Origin: Halococcus hamelinensis 100A6
GTDB taxonomy: Archaea > Halobacteriota > Halobacteria > Halobacteriales > Halococcaceae
Length of the DNA stretch: 64,000 nt
Assembly: GCF_000336675.1 (NCBI RefSeq)
Contig: NZ_AOMB01000014.1
Location: 1 to 64,000, forward strand
Reading direction: 5' to 3'
The position numbers were made by a program, and so were the translations under genes. The notes under the pieces were generated by a model. It was given only the letters and a program-made list of their open reading frames with translations. It had not been told where the DNA came from and searched no databases. Shown one piece after another: positions 37,734 through 47,455 of this stretch; the first letter of the stretch is position 1, and every line of letters starts with the position of its first letter.

Positions 37734-38381
37734 ATGAGTCACGACGCTACGACCACCGAAAGCGACGCCAGCGAAACGCTCACGATGTACGCGGACTACG
37801 TCTGTCCGTTCTGTTATCTGGGGGAGGCTTCGCTGGAACAGTACCGGAGCGGGCGCGACGAACCCCTCGACGTCGAGTGGCACCCGTTCGACCTTCGGTC
37901 CGGAAAGCGCGGCCCGGACGGCGAGATCGACACCGACGCCGACGACGGCAAGGACGACGACTACTACGCCCAGGCGCGCGAGAACGTCGAACGCCTCCAG
38001 GAGGAGTACGACGTCGAGATGTCGCACTCGCTCGCGACGGACGTCGACTCGAAACCCGCCCAGCAGGCCGCGCTGTTCGTTCGCGAGCGCCATCCCGAGC
38101 AGTTCGAGGCGTTTCACGAAGCCGTGTTCGACGCGCTCTGGCAGGACGAGCGCGACATCGGCGATCCTGATGTCCTGGCCGACCTCGCCGATGACCTCGA
38201 TATTCCGACCGACGACCTCCGTGCCGCGCTCGACGACGCCGAACGCGAGAGCGCCCTCGAAGAGCGCTTCGCCGAAGCCCAGCAGGTCGGCGTTACGGGT
38301 GTGCCGACGTTCGCCTACGACGGCTACGCCGCCCGCGGCGCGGTCCCGCCGGAACACCTCCGACGGCTGGTCGAGAGCTGA
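37734..38381 (+). CDS. DsbA-family (FrnE-like) disulfide oxidoreductase
   Basis: A 215-residue thioredoxin-fold protein with an inserted helical domain, of the FrnE/HCCA-isomerase type. The active site is Cys24-Pro-Phe-Cys27 (DYVCPFCYLG), and the cis-proline loop is TGVPTF near the C-terminus. There is no signal peptide, so it is probably cytoplasmic. It may form or break disulfides or use glutathione-like thiols; the partner is unknown. It converges with the FAD enzyme, 6 nt between stops. Confidence 0.9.
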   Translation: MSHDATTTESDASETLTMYADYVCPFCYLGEASLEQYRSGRDEPLDVEWHPFDLRSGKRGPDGEIDTDADDGKDDDYYAQARENVERLQEEYDVEMSHSLATDVDSKPAQQAALFVRERHPEQFEAFHEAVFDALWQDERDIGDPDVLADLADDLDIPTDDLRAALDDAERESALEERFAEAQQVGVTGVPTFAYDGYAARGAVPPEHLRRLVES

Positions 38382-38387
38382 GAACGA

Positions 38388-40046
38388 TCAAACCCGCGGA
38401 CGGAGCCGTCGCACCAGTCGTGAGGCGTTCTTTCTGGCCTCGCCGGGATGGGGGAGCCCGAACCGGTAGCGCACCTGGTCCTGGCGTTTCAGCGGCTCGA
38501 ACAGTTTGGGTTCGGTGAGGTCGTGGACCTCACAGGGGTCGGCGCGGAGCCCGGAGCGCGCGACGATCGCGTTGGTCGCCCGGCGGGCGGCCTCGTTCGC
38601 GCCCTCCATACAGGCCAGGTCGGTGTTGGTGTGGACGTAGTCGGCGGCGAGGGTCAGGTTCTCGATCTCGGTGTCGGCCTCGGGACGGTGGTGGAGCGAC
38701 CCGACCGTGTTCACGAGCAGGGGCTCCTCGTTCGTCATCCCTCCATCCGTGGGGCTGAGCGCGGGGTCGAGCGCCCAGTCGTAGACGTTCTCCTCGGTCA
38801 ACCCCTGGCGCTCGCCGTCGAGGTGGGCGGTGAGCTGGGCCCAGACCTCCTCGCGGACCTCCTCCGGGCTGCACTCCGTCGCGGGTTTGTCGTGGACCGT
38901 GCCCGGCGTGTTCCAGTCCGAGACGATGACCGAGAGCACGCCGCCCACTGCGCCGTCGGTGCGCTCGCGGAGGTCGTAGTCGTCCCAGAACTGCTGTTGG
39001 GAGATCGAGGTCAGCGCCCACGGCGAGTCGGGGTAGATCTGGTGGCCGTGCGCCAGCGGGACGTCCTCGCGGAGGAAGAACTGGATGCCGTTCATCCACG
39101 CGGTGTCGAGCTGCTCGATCCCCGCGAGCGACGGCGCGCCCCGAACTAAGTCGTCGGTGACCAGGTTCGCCATGACCTCCACCGGGAGCGCCGCGACGTA
39201 GTAGTCGGCCTCGACCTCGTGCTCCTCGCCGTCGGCCTCGACGGTCGCGCCGGTGACTCGCCGGCCGTCGCACCCGATGTGGGTGAGCCGGTGGCCGGGG
39301 TGGAGTGCCACCCCGAGCGAGTCGAGGTAGTCGGTCCAGGGGTCGATCCAGGCCTCGCTGGTGGGGCCGGACAGGATGCGCTCGGCGTCGAGCGACGGGT
39401 CGAGCGCCCCCCGCAGCAGCTGGATGTAGATCTTGCTCACGGTGCGTGCGCTCGCACGTTTCGGGTCGAGCGCGACCAGGAGCTGCGTGCTCCGGCCGAG
39501 GTTCCGCCGGTAGCCCTCGGAGAAGTCGTCGGCGTCGATGAACTCCCACCACGTCACGGCCTCGAACTCCTCCTCGACCCGTTCCCGACAGCTCGTGGCC
39601 ACCACGAGGAGGCGTTCGAGGAAGAAACCCGCCTCGGCCCCCGAGACCCCGTCGCCGGCGATCCCGGGTTTCAACTGTCGAACCCACTCGTCCGGCGTAC
39701 GCGGCGTTCGCGTCGAAGAGACGACCTCGTCGTCCGTCACGGAGCCGATGAGGGTCTCGGAGGTCGCCACCAGGTTGTCGGCCACCGAACCGTCGCCGTC
39801 CGGGATCCGGGCCATCGTGTCCGTGACGTGCCAGTAGAATCCGGGGAAGAAACGGAACCCGTGCTCTCCCGGGAGGGTGGGGCCGTCATCGAACGCCGCG
39901 GGTACGCTCCGGGCCTTGCCGCCGAAGCGGTCGTTGGCCTCGTAGACCGCGACGTCGAAGCCGCGCTCGCCGAGCTCCTGGGCCGCACTCAGACCGCCGA
40001 TACCCCCGCCGAGAACCGCCACCGTCGGTGTCGCTCCCTCGCTCAT
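38388..40046 (-). CDS. FAD-dependent oxidoreductase (hydroxysqualene dehydroxylase/phytoene desaturase type)
   Basis: A 552-residue flavoprotein with an N-terminal FAD-binding AVLGGGIGGLSAAQEL (10-25) and the YEANDRFGGKARS segment, characteristic of the carotenoid/squalene desaturase-like amine-oxidase group. GEHGFRFFPGFYWHVTDTMARIP and the C-terminal LTLAADYVHTNTDLACMEGANEAARRA (second FAD contact) fit the HpnE-type group. Haloarchaeal bacterioruberin or squalene metabolism is a plausible home. The exact substrate is not decidable. ATG 40046 is chosen; upstream frame is antisense sequence. Confidence 0.82.
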   Translation of the reverse strand: MSEGATPTVAVLGGGIGGLSAAQELGERGFDVAVYEANDRFGGKARSVPAAFDDGPTLPGEHGFRFFPGFYWHVTDTMARIPDGDGSVADNLVATSETLIGSVTDDEVVSSTRTPRTPDEWVRQLKPGIAGDGVSGAEAGFFLERLLVVATSCRERVEEEFEAVTWWEFIDADDFSEGYRRNLGRSTQLLVALDPKRASARTVSKIYIQLLRGALDPSLDAERILSGPTSEAWIDPWTDYLDSLGVALHPGHRLTHIGCDGRRVTGATVEADGEEHEVEADYYVAALPVEVMANLVTDDLVRGAPSLAGIEQLDTAWMNGIQFFLREDVPLAHGHQIYPDSPWALTSISQQQFWDDYDLRERTDGAVGGVLSVIVSDWNTPGTVHDKPATECSPEEVREEVWAQLTAHLDGERQGLTEENVYDWALDPALSPTDGGMTNEEPLLVNTVGSLHHRPEADTEIENLTLAADYVHTNTDLACMEGANEAARRATNAIVARSGLRADPCEVHDLTEPKLFEPLKRQDQVRYRFGLPHPGEARKNASRLVRRLRPRV

Positions 40047-40179
40047 GATTGAATGGTCGTCGTAGGTCCTCCGGCGGATAATACGTTGTGCTGTGGGTGG
40101 CAGCTTCCGGAACCGCTGTCGCCGACCGACCGTCGACGCAAGCGCCATCGCTAAGTATCACTCGATGATATCACTCGGT

Positions 40180-40386
40180 ATGAGCGCTCTCGGGACGGTC
40201 GACCGACGGTTCTTCGACGACCACGTCAATCCGAATCTCGGGGCCGAACACGAGGGGGTCCGGCTCTGGCCCCAGCAGGTCGTGGATTTCGTGGTCGTCG
40301 CGCGGGACGGCGGGGTCTACCCCGAGTGCGACCCGTTTCGGGCAAGCTTCGACGCGCTCGGGGAACGTACGGAGGGAGGCGAATGA
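40180..40386 (+). pseudogene. Possible truncated AIR-synthase-like (HypE/PurM) N-terminal remnant
   Basis: A 68-residue open frame, [25 protein letters not shown], resembling from memory the N-terminus of haloarchaeal AIR synthase-related proteins (DLGKVDRxFFDxxIYPxLGA, then GPxxGVDFGV). The catalytic core that should follow is missing, and the frame ends in the thiDN start (TGA overlaps ATG). A TATA-like GCTAAG lies 25 nt upstream, so it is likely transcribed. It may be a genuine short protein instead; hence moderate confidence. Confidence 0.45.
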
Positions 40387-41756
40387 CCCGCCGGCCGGCA
40401 CCGGTCTCGCCGCCGGTCTGTCTCACGATCGCGACCAGCGATTCGGGCGGCGGCGCGGGGATCCAGGCCGACCTCAAGACGATGGAGGCCTGCGACGCGT
40501 TCGGCACGAGCGTGGTCTGTGCGACCACCGCCCAGAACACACAGGGTGTGGAGTCGGTCCACGTCCTCCCGACCGGGGAAATCGACGCCCAGTACGAGGC
40601 CATCACGACCGACTTCGACCTCGCAGGCGTCAAAACCGGGATGCTCGCGACGGGCGAGGTCGTCGCGCGGGTCACCGAGTACGCCCGCGACCTCGACGCG
40701 CCGCTCGTCGTGGACCCGGTGATGGTCGCGGCCTCGGGCGACCGCCTGCTCGAATCGGGTGGCGAGGCGGCCTACGAGGACCTGGTCGCCGAAGCCAGCC
40801 TCGTCACGCCGAACGCCGACGAGTGCGCGGTCCTCACCGGAATCGAGCCGACGGACGAGGCGAGCGCGCGCGAGGTCGGCGAGGAACTGGTCGAGATGGG
40901 TGCCGACGCCGCGCTCGTCAAGGGCGGGCACGTCCCGACGGACGACGAAACGGTGCGCGATATCCTCGTCACCGCCGACGAACACGGGACGTTCGAGCAT
41001 CCACGGATCGAGAGCGAGGCGACCCACGGCTCCGGCTGTACCCTCTCCAGCGCGGTCGCGGCCCGACTGGCCCACGGCGACTCGCTCGACGCGGCGGTCG
41101 AGGCGGGCCTCTCGCTCATGGAGCGCGCCATCCGCTACCCGCTCGACATCGGCGGGGGGCCCGGCGCGGTCCACCACCTCGCCGACCTCCGGGACCGTGC
41201 GGCGCGGGAGCCGACCGCCGAGGCCGTCGCGAACTGTGTCGAACGCCTCGTCGAGCGGAACGTCGCTCCCATACTGCCCGAGGTCGGCATGAACGTCGTC
41301 GGCGCGACGCCGTACGCCGAGACCCCCACCGAAACCGCCGCGGTCGAGGGTCGGATCACCCGGACCATGTCTGGGATACAGCCGAATCGTGGGGTACGCT
41401 TCGGCGCGTCGAGCCACGTCGCACGGTTCCTGCTCGCCGCCCGCGAGTTCCACAGTGAGTACCGGTTCGCCGCGAACTGCCGGTTCGACGACCGGATCGA
41501 GGCCGCGCTCGACGACCTCGACTGGGCGGTCGGCGAGTACGACCGGAGCGAGGAGCCCGAGGCCGTGAAAACGCGTGAGGAGAGCACGATGGGCTGGGGG
41601 ACGCGTCGGGCGTTCGAGACGGGCGACGGGACGCCCGTGGCCATCGTCGACCGCGGCGAGGTCGGCACGGAGGCGATGACGAAACTCCTCGCCGAGGACG
41701 GCGAGACGCTGGCCGAGCGGCTGACCGTGCTGTGCGACGCGCTCGAATCGGTCTGA
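40383..41756 (+). CDS. thiDN: Bifunctional HMP(-P) kinase / thiamine-phosphate synthase (ThiD-ThiN)
   Basis: A 457-residue fusion. The ThiD ribokinase-fold part spans about 1-270 ([50 protein letters not shown]) and phosphorylates hydroxymethylpyrimidine. The ThiN part spans about 285-457 ([41 protein letters not shown]), the archaeal replacement for ThiE, which joins HMP-PP and thiazole phosphate. Together they give thiamine phosphate. The start overlaps the stop of the short upstream frame by a TGA/ATG. Confidence 0.93.
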   Translation: MTRRPAPVSPPVCLTIATSDSGGGAGIQADLKTMEACDAFGTSVVCATTAQNTQGVESVHVLPTGEIDAQYEAITTDFDLAGVKTGMLATGEVVARVTEYARDLDAPLVVDPVMVAASGDRLLESGGEAAYEDLVAEASLVTPNADECAVLTGIEPTDEASAREVGEELVEMGADAALVKGGHVPTDDETVRDILVTADEHGTFEHPRIESEATHGSGCTLSSAVAARLAHGDSLDAAVEAGLSLMERAIRYPLDIGGGPGAVHHLADLRDRAAREPTAEAVANCVERLVERNVAPILPEVGMNVVGATPYAETPTETAAVEGRITRTMSGIQPNRGVRFGASSHVARFLLAAREFHSEYRFAANCRFDDRIEAALDDLDWAVGEYDRSEEPEAVKTREESTMGWGTRRAFETGDGTPVAIVDRGEVGTEAMTKLLAEDGETLAERLTVLCDALESV

Positions 41757-41827
41757 GCGACCGTCGGGAGTACTCCCGCGTTCGATTGGGTTCTATCGCG
41801 TCTCGAATCCCGTTCGAGAGGTCGCCG

Positions 41828-42490
41828 CTACCGGGTCGAGAGCCACCGGCTGTAGGCGTTCCTGGTCGCCAGCACGACGAACAGCGCCACCCCGGCCACC
41901 GCCACTGCGGGAATCGGGTTCGCGAGGGCGTACGCCAGCCCCCGGTCGAACACGCTGGCGAGCCAGCCGAACGCCAGCTGTGAGGGCATCGCGTCGAGCC
42001 CGGCGACGACGAGCGCCGCGACGCCCGTCGCGAACAGCCCGCTGCCGGCGGCCGAGTAGACCGCGAACTTCCCCGGGTGCATGCCCGCGATCCCCGCCGG
42101 AACCGAGATGATCGACCGAACCACCGGCAGCAGCCGCCCCCAGCAGACCGAGGACTCGCCCCACCGCCGGAACCACTCGCGGGCACGCTCGACCTCGTCG
42201 ACCGAGACGTGGATGTACGCGCCGTAGCGGTCGATCACCGGCTGGTAGGCCCTATCGAAGACGTAGTAGGCGAACAGGCTCCCGACGGTCGCGCCGGCGG
42301 TCACGACCAGCACGAACGCGAGGAAGCTCACGGGTCCCGTGACCAGCGCCGCAGCCCCGACCGGGAGAACGAGTTCGCTCGGCACGAACGGGAAGGTCAG
42401 TGAGGTCTCACAGAACATGAACACGAACAGCACCACCAGCCCGTAGTCGGTCACGAGCCCGACCGCTGCCTCCCCGATGCCGGCGACCAT
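41828..42490 (-). CDS. DedA/SNARE-associated (VTT-domain) membrane protein
   Basis: A 220-residue protein with five or more membrane segments and the DedA signature region: FMFCETSLTFPFVPSELVLPVGAAAL, then the GRLLPVVRSIISVPAGIAGMHPGKFAVYSAAGS block with the re-entrant Gly/Pro residues. DedA proteins act in lipid scrambling or undecaprenyl-type carrier recycling in bacteria. Here the carrier would be an archaeal dolichol. I chose ATG 42490; a GTG precedes it. Confidence 0.87.
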   Translation of the reverse strand: MVAGIGEAAVGLVTDYGLVVLFVFMFCETSLTFPFVPSELVLPVGAAALVTGPVSFLAFVLVVTAGATVGSLFAYYVFDRAYQPVIDRYGAYIHVSVDEVERAREWFRRWGESSVCWGRLLPVVRSIISVPAGIAGMHPGKFAVYSAAGSGLFATGVAALVVAGLDAMPSQLAFGWLASVFDRGLAYALANPIPAVAVAGVALFVVLATRNAYSRWLSTR

Positions 42491-42621
42491 CACCCGACCT
42501 ACCGGGGTGTGGGGTTTGGCGTTTTCCCATTCGGCGGGACCGGACCCGTCCGAGTCGCATCGGTCCGGGTTCGAGCCACGGAACCCACAGGTTTTAGCGT
42601 TCGACCCGCTCGGATCGGGGT

Positions 42622-45306
42622 ATGCCGGAGGGAATCGTCGGGGAGTTTCTTTCGCTCAAGGCCGAAACGGACGCGGACCTACTGGCGATGCAGTGCGGCG
42701 ATTTCTACGAGTTCTTCGCCGACGACGCCGAGTTCGTCGGCCGGGAGCTCGACCTGACCGTCTCGCAGAAGGGGGCCCACGGCTCGTCGTATCCGATGGC
42801 GGGCGTGCCGCTGACCGAACTCACGCCGTACCTCAAGGTGCTCGTCGAGCGCGGCTTTCGCGTTGCGGTCGCCGACCAGTACGAGACCGACGGCGGCCAC
42901 GCCCGTCGGATCGAGCGCGTGGTGACGCCCGGGACGCTGCTCGAAACCACCGACGCCGAGGCGCGTTACCTCGCGGCGGTCGTCCGGGAGGGCGAGGGCT
43001 ACGGCCTCGCGTTCGCGGACGTCACGACCGGGAAGTTCCACGCCACCGAGGTCGGCGGCGATATCGAGGCCGTCCTCACCGAATGCTACCGGTTCGCGCC
43101 CGCCGAGATACTGCCCGGACCCGAGGTGCGCAGCGACGACGCACTTCTCGAACGGCTCCGGGGGACGGAGGCGTCGCTCTCGCTTCACGCCACCGAGGCG
43201 TTCGAGCCGGGGCGGGCGCGCGCGATGGTCGACGACCAGTTCGGCGAGGCGGCGCTTTCGAGCGTGGGGCTCGCCGATTCGACGGGCGCGATACGGGCGG
43301 CGGGCGCGGTGCTCTCGTACGTCGAGGACACCGGAATCGGCGTACTGGCCTCGATGACGCGCCTCCAGCCCTACGCGACCGAGGGCGTGACGCTCGACGC
43401 CACCACCCAGCGAAACCTCGAACTCACCGAGACGATGGGCGAGGGCGGGCGCGCGCTGTTCGACGTCGTCGACCACACGACCACGAGCGGCGGCGGCCGA
43501 CTCCTTCGGGAGTGGCTCTGTCGGCCGACCCAGGACACGCGGGAGCTCGAACGGCGAGCGGACGGGGTCGACGCGCTCGCCCGCGAGGCGCTCGCCCGTG
43601 AACGACTCCGCGAGACGCTCGCCGAGGGATTCGACGCCGAACGCCTCGCGAGCAAGGCGGTCTCGGGGAGCGCCGACGCTCGCGACCTGGTCCGGGTGCG
43701 CGAGACGCTCGCGGTGGCCGCCGAGGCCGCGGCCGTCGTCGAGGACTCGGGGCTCGGCGACTCCCCACTCGCGGACGTCCTCACCCGGTTCGACCGCGAG
43801 GCCGGCGCGGCGCTTCGAGAGGAACTCGACGAGGCGATAGCCGAGGACCCGCCCGCCACGATCAGGGAAGGAAACCTCTTCCAGCGGGGCTACGACGACG
43901 ACCTCGACGACCTCATCGTGGGCCACGAGGAGGCACTGGGGTGGATCGACGGGCTCGCGGATCGCGAGAAGGGGAAGTACGGAATCACCCACCTCTCGAC
44001 GGGTCGGAACAAGACGGACGGTTACTACATCCAGGTCGGGCACTCCGAGACCGACGCGGTGCCCGAGGCGTACGACGAAATAAAGTCGCTGAAGAACGCG
44101 AAACGCTACACCACCGACGAACTGGAGGAGCGCGAACGCGAGGTACTCAGGTTCGAGGAACGACGGAGCGACCTCGAATACGACCTCTTCTGCGGCCTCC
44201 GCGAGCGGGTCGGCGACCGGGCCGAACTCCTGCAGGACGTGGGTCGGGCGCTCGCCGAGTGCGACTGCCTCGCGAGCCTCGCGGTCCACGCCGTCGAGAA
44301 CGACTGGACGCGACCCGAGCTGGTGGACTCGGGCATCGACATCGAGGCGGGCCGTCACCCGGTGGTCGAACACGACGTCGAGTTCGTGCCGAACGACCTC
44401 TCGCTCACCGACGACCGCGGGTTTCTCGTCGTGACGGGCCCGAACATGTCGGGGAAATCGACCTACATGCGCCAGAGTGCCCTGATCACGCTGCTCGCCC
44501 AGGTCGGGAGCTTCGTGCCCGCCCGGAGCGCCCGGATCGCGCCCGTCGACGGCATCTACACCCGCGTGGGCGCGCTCGACGAGCTCGCCCAGGGCCGTTC
44601 GACGTTCATGGTCGAGATGAGCGAGCTCGCGAACATCCTCCACTCCGCCACCGAGGACTCGTTGGTGATCCTCGACGAGGTGGGGCGGGGCACAGCGACC
44701 TACGACGGCATCTCGATCGCCTGGGCCGCGACGGAGTACCTCCACAACGAGGTCCGGGCGAAGACGCTGTTCGCGACCCACTACCACGAACTCACGGGAC
44801 TCGCCGAACACCTCGACCGAGTCGCGAACGTCCACGTCGCGGCGGACGAACGGGGGGACGTCTCCGGGAGCGAAGCGACCGGAGACTCGTCGGAAGCGAA
44901 GCGTACCGACGGTGAAGTGACATTTCTCCGGACTGTAGAAGAAGGTCCTACCGACCGATCTTACGGGGTCCACGTCGCCGACATGGCCGGGGTTCCAGGC
45001 CCGGTCGTCGAGCGCTCGCGCGACGTGCTCGCGAAGCTCCGGGCCGAGAAGGCGATCGAGGCCCGTGGGTCGACGGGCGAACCCGTCCAGACCGTCTTCG
45101 ACCTCGGCTCGGGATCGTTCCGCGGCTCCGCGAGCGCCGACGGCGGGCAAGCGTCGATGGACGAGGCCCAGAACGACGAATCCGACCGCGACCCGGCCGA
45201 GGAATCCGTGCTCGACGCGCTCCGCGGGACCGACATCGGCGAGACGTCCCCCGTCGAACTCATGGGCAAAGTCGAGGATTGGCAACGGGAGCTGGACGAT
45301 GAGTGA
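42622..45306 (+). CDS. mutS: DNA mismatch repair protein MutS
   Basis: An 894-residue MutS1. The mismatch-reading Phe28-Tyr-Glu30 is in GDFYEFF. The ABC-type ATPase core has GPNMSGKSTYMRQ (Walker A, about 606-618), DEVGRGTATYDG (Walker B) and FATHYHEL. Residues ~741-773 (nt 44842-44940) form an acidic insertion within the C-terminal ATPase domain. A TATA-like TTTTAG lies 25 nt upstream. The mutL ATG overlaps its 3' end by 8 nt, so the two are translationally coupled. Confidence 0.96.
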   Translation: MPEGIVGEFLSLKAETDADLLAMQCGDFYEFFADDAEFVGRELDLTVSQKGAHGSSYPMAGVPLTELTPYLKVLVERGFRVAVADQYETDGGHARRIERVVTPGTLLETTDAEARYLAAVVREGEGYGLAFADVTTGKFHATEVGGDIEAVLTECYRFAPAEILPGPEVRSDDALLERLRGTEASLSLHATEAFEPGRARAMVDDQFGEAALSSVGLADSTGAIRAAGAVLSYVEDTGIGVLASMTRLQPYATEGVTLDATTQRNLELTETMGEGGRALFDVVDHTTTSGGGRLLREWLCRPTQDTRELERRADGVDALAREALARERLRETLAEGFDAERLASKAVSGSADARDLVRVRETLAVAAEAAAVVEDSGLGDSPLADVLTRFDREAGAALREELDEAIAEDPPATIREGNLFQRGYDDDLDDLIVGHEEALGWIDGLADREKGKYGITHLSTGRNKTDGYYIQVGHSETDAVPEAYDEIKSLKNAKRYTTDELEEREREVLRFEERRSDLEYDLFCGLRERVGDRAELLQDVGRALAECDCLASLAVHAVENDWTRPELVDSGIDIEAGRHPVVEHDVEFVPNDLSLTDDRGFLVVTGPNMSGKSTYMRQSALITLLAQVGSFVPARSARIAPVDGIYTRVGALDELAQGRSTFMVEMSELANILHSATEDSLVILDEVGRGTATYDGISIAWAATEYLHNEVRAKTLFATHYHELTGLAEHLDRVANVHVAADERGDVSGSEATGDSSEAKRTDGEVTFLRTVEEGPTDRSYGVHVADMAGVPGPVVERSRDVLAKLRAEKAIEARGSTGEPVQTVFDLGSGSFRGSASADGGQASMDEAQNDESDRDPAEESVLDALRGTDIGETSPVELMGKVEDWQRELDDE

Positions 45307-47404
45307 GGCCGGCGAGGGCGAGATCCGCCGGCTCGACCAGTCCACGATCGAGCGCATCGCGGCCGGCGAGGTCGTCGAGCGGCCCGCGTCGGTGGTGAAG
45401 GAGCTGGTCGAGAACAGCCTCGACGCCGACGCCTCGCGGGTGCGGGTCACGGTCGAGCGCGGCGGGAAGGACGGGATCCGGGTCGCCGACGACGGCACCG
45501 GGATGACACGCGAGAACGTCGAGCGCGCCGTCGAGAAACACACAACGAGCAAGATCGGCGACATCTCGGACCTCGAAGCCGGTGTTTCGAGTCTGGGCTT
45601 TCGGGGCGAGGCGCTCGCGGCCATCGGCGCGGTCGCGCGGGTCACGATCCGCACCAAAGCCCGTGGCGAGAGTCGGGGCACCGAACTCAGGATGGCCGGC
45701 GGCGAGGTCGAAACCGTGGAACCCGCGGGCTGTCCGGAGGGCACCACCGTCGAGGTCTCGGACCTGTTCTACAACGTCCCCGCGCGCCGGAAGTACCTGA
45801 AGCGCGACGCCACCGAGTTCGCGCACGTCAACCGCGTGGCGACGGGCTACGCGCTCTCGAAGCCCGACCTCGCCCTCGTGCTCGAACACGACGACCGTGA
45901 GGTGTTCTCGACCACCGGGCAGGGGAGCCTCGAAGCCACGATCCTCTCGGTCTACGGCCGCGAGGTCGCCGAGGCGATGGTGCCGGTGGATGGGGACGGG
46001 GCCGACCTCCCGGACGGCCCGCTCGACGGCGTCACGGGGGTCGTGAGCCACCCCGAGACCAACCGCGCGAGCCCCGAACACTGCTCGACCTTCATCAACG
46101 GCCGGTACGTGACCGCGCGCGCCGTCCGGGACGCCGTGGTCGAGGCCTACGGCGGCCAGCTCGCACCCGACCGCTACCCGTTCGCGGTCGTCTTCCTCTC
46201 GATCTCGCCCGAATCGGTCGACGTCAACGTCCACCCCCGGAAGCTCGAGGTCCGGTTCGCCGACGAGTCCGGCGCGACGGAGCAGGTGAAGAGCGCCGTC
46301 GAGAGCGCCCTCCTCGACGCGGGCCTCGTTCGCTCGGGCGCGCCGCGCGGTCGGTCGGCCCCCGAACAGACCGAAATCGACCCCGGTGACGACGGTGCCA
46401 CGAACAGCGCCGAACCGTCGTCGACACCGCGGGACACGAACGTCGACGCGCCGCGCGCAGAGCCATCGACTACGGACCCGGAGCCGGTCGAAACCACCGA
46501 AATTGAACCGAGCTCGGCCGCCACTGGACGCGATCCGGAATCGGAGGAGACCCCCACCGAAGCAACATCCGCCGACCTCTCGACGGAGCCATCGACCGAC
46601 CCCTCGATGGAGTCGTCGGCGGACCCCGCCGCTCCGTCAAGCCAGCGCGACCAGGGGAACGACGGTTCGTCGACACCGTCGAACCGAACAGGGGAGGCAG
46701 AGCGCTCGCCGGTCGGGGCCGACCGGAAGTTCTCGGGCGGGGAGACACAGACCACGCTCGACGGCGACCGCGTGGCCGACGACGCCGACTTCGATCGTCT
46801 GCCGCCGCTCCGCGTGCTCGGCCAGCTCCACGACACCTACGTGGTCTGTGAGTCGCCCGACGGCCTCCTGCTGGTCGACCAGCACGCCGCCGACGAACGG
46901 GTCAACTACGAGCGCCTCCGCGAGCGCTTCGCCGGCGACACCGGGATCCAGCGACTCTCGTCACCCATCGAGATCGAGCTCACGCCCGCCGAGAGCGAAC
47001 TCTTCGCCGAGTTCGAGAACGCGCTCGCGGGGCTCGGCTTCCGTGCCGACCTCGACGACGGGCGGGTCGAAGTGACGGCCGTGCCGGCGGTGCTCGCGGG
47101 CGCGGCGGACCCCGAACTCCTGCGCGACGCGCTCTCGGCGCTCGTCCGGGGGAAGGACGAGGACGTGGTCGAGGCGTCGGCCGACGCGTTGCTCGCGGAT
47201 CTCGCGTGCTATCCCTCGGTCACGGGCAACACCTCGCTCACGGAGGGCTCCGTGATGGAGCTCCTGGCCAGCCTCGACGCCTGCGAGAACCCCTACGCCT
47301 GCCCCCACGGCCGCCCCGTCGTGGTCGAGATCGGCGAGACGGCGCTCGCGGACCGCTTCGAACGCGACTATCCGGGCCACGCCGGCCGTCGGGTCGAGGA
47401 GTAG
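45299..47404 (+). CDS. mutL: DNA mismatch repair protein MutL (endonuclease type)
   Basis: A 701-residue GHKL ATPase that couples MutS recognition to repair. The N-terminal ATPase has IERIAAGEVVERPASVVKELVENSLDAD and GFRGEALAAIG. A low-complexity acidic linker covers about 345-500. The C-terminal domain keeps DQHAADERVNYE (about 527-538) and CPHGRP (about 668-673), metal-binding motifs of nicking MutL proteins, so it should nick DNA itself, as expected in an organism without MutH. The start ATG 45299 lies inside the mutS end. Confidence 0.95.
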   Translation: MSEAGEGEIRRLDQSTIERIAAGEVVERPASVVKELVENSLDADASRVRVTVERGGKDGIRVADDGTGMTRENVERAVEKHTTSKIGDISDLEAGVSSLGFRGEALAAIGAVARVTIRTKARGESRGTELRMAGGEVETVEPAGCPEGTTVEVSDLFYNVPARRKYLKRDATEFAHVNRVATGYALSKPDLALVLEHDDREVFSTTGQGSLEATILSVYGREVAEAMVPVDGDGADLPDGPLDGVTGVVSHPETNRASPEHCSTFINGRYVTARAVRDAVVEAYGGQLAPDRYPFAVVFLSISPESVDVNVHPRKLEVRFADESGATEQVKSAVESALLDAGLVRSGAPRGRSAPEQTEIDPGDDGATNSAEPSSTPRDTNVDAPRAEPSTTDPEPVETTEIEPSSAATGRDPESEETPTEATSADLSTEPSTDPSMESSADPAAPSSQRDQGNDGSSTPSNRTGEAERSPVGADRKFSGGETQTTLDGDRVADDADFDRLPPLRVLGQLHDTYVVCESPDGLLLVDQHAADERVNYERLRERFAGDTGIQRLSSPIEIELTPAESELFAEFENALAGLGFRADLDDGRVEVTAVPAVLAGAADPELLRDALSALVRGKDEDVVEASADALLADLACYPSVTGNTSLTEGSVMELLASLDACENPYACPHGRPVVVEIGETALADRFERDYPGHAGRRVEE

Positions 47405-47455
47405 TTCCGTTCGAGCAGCCGATCGGATGATATACGATCGGGCGGGATCGAACGC

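Noticed and set aside
42679-45747. 1022-codon reverse-strand open frame across mutS and mutL
   Set aside because: Same effect: long antisense frames are expected here, and it has no promoter or recognisable domain.
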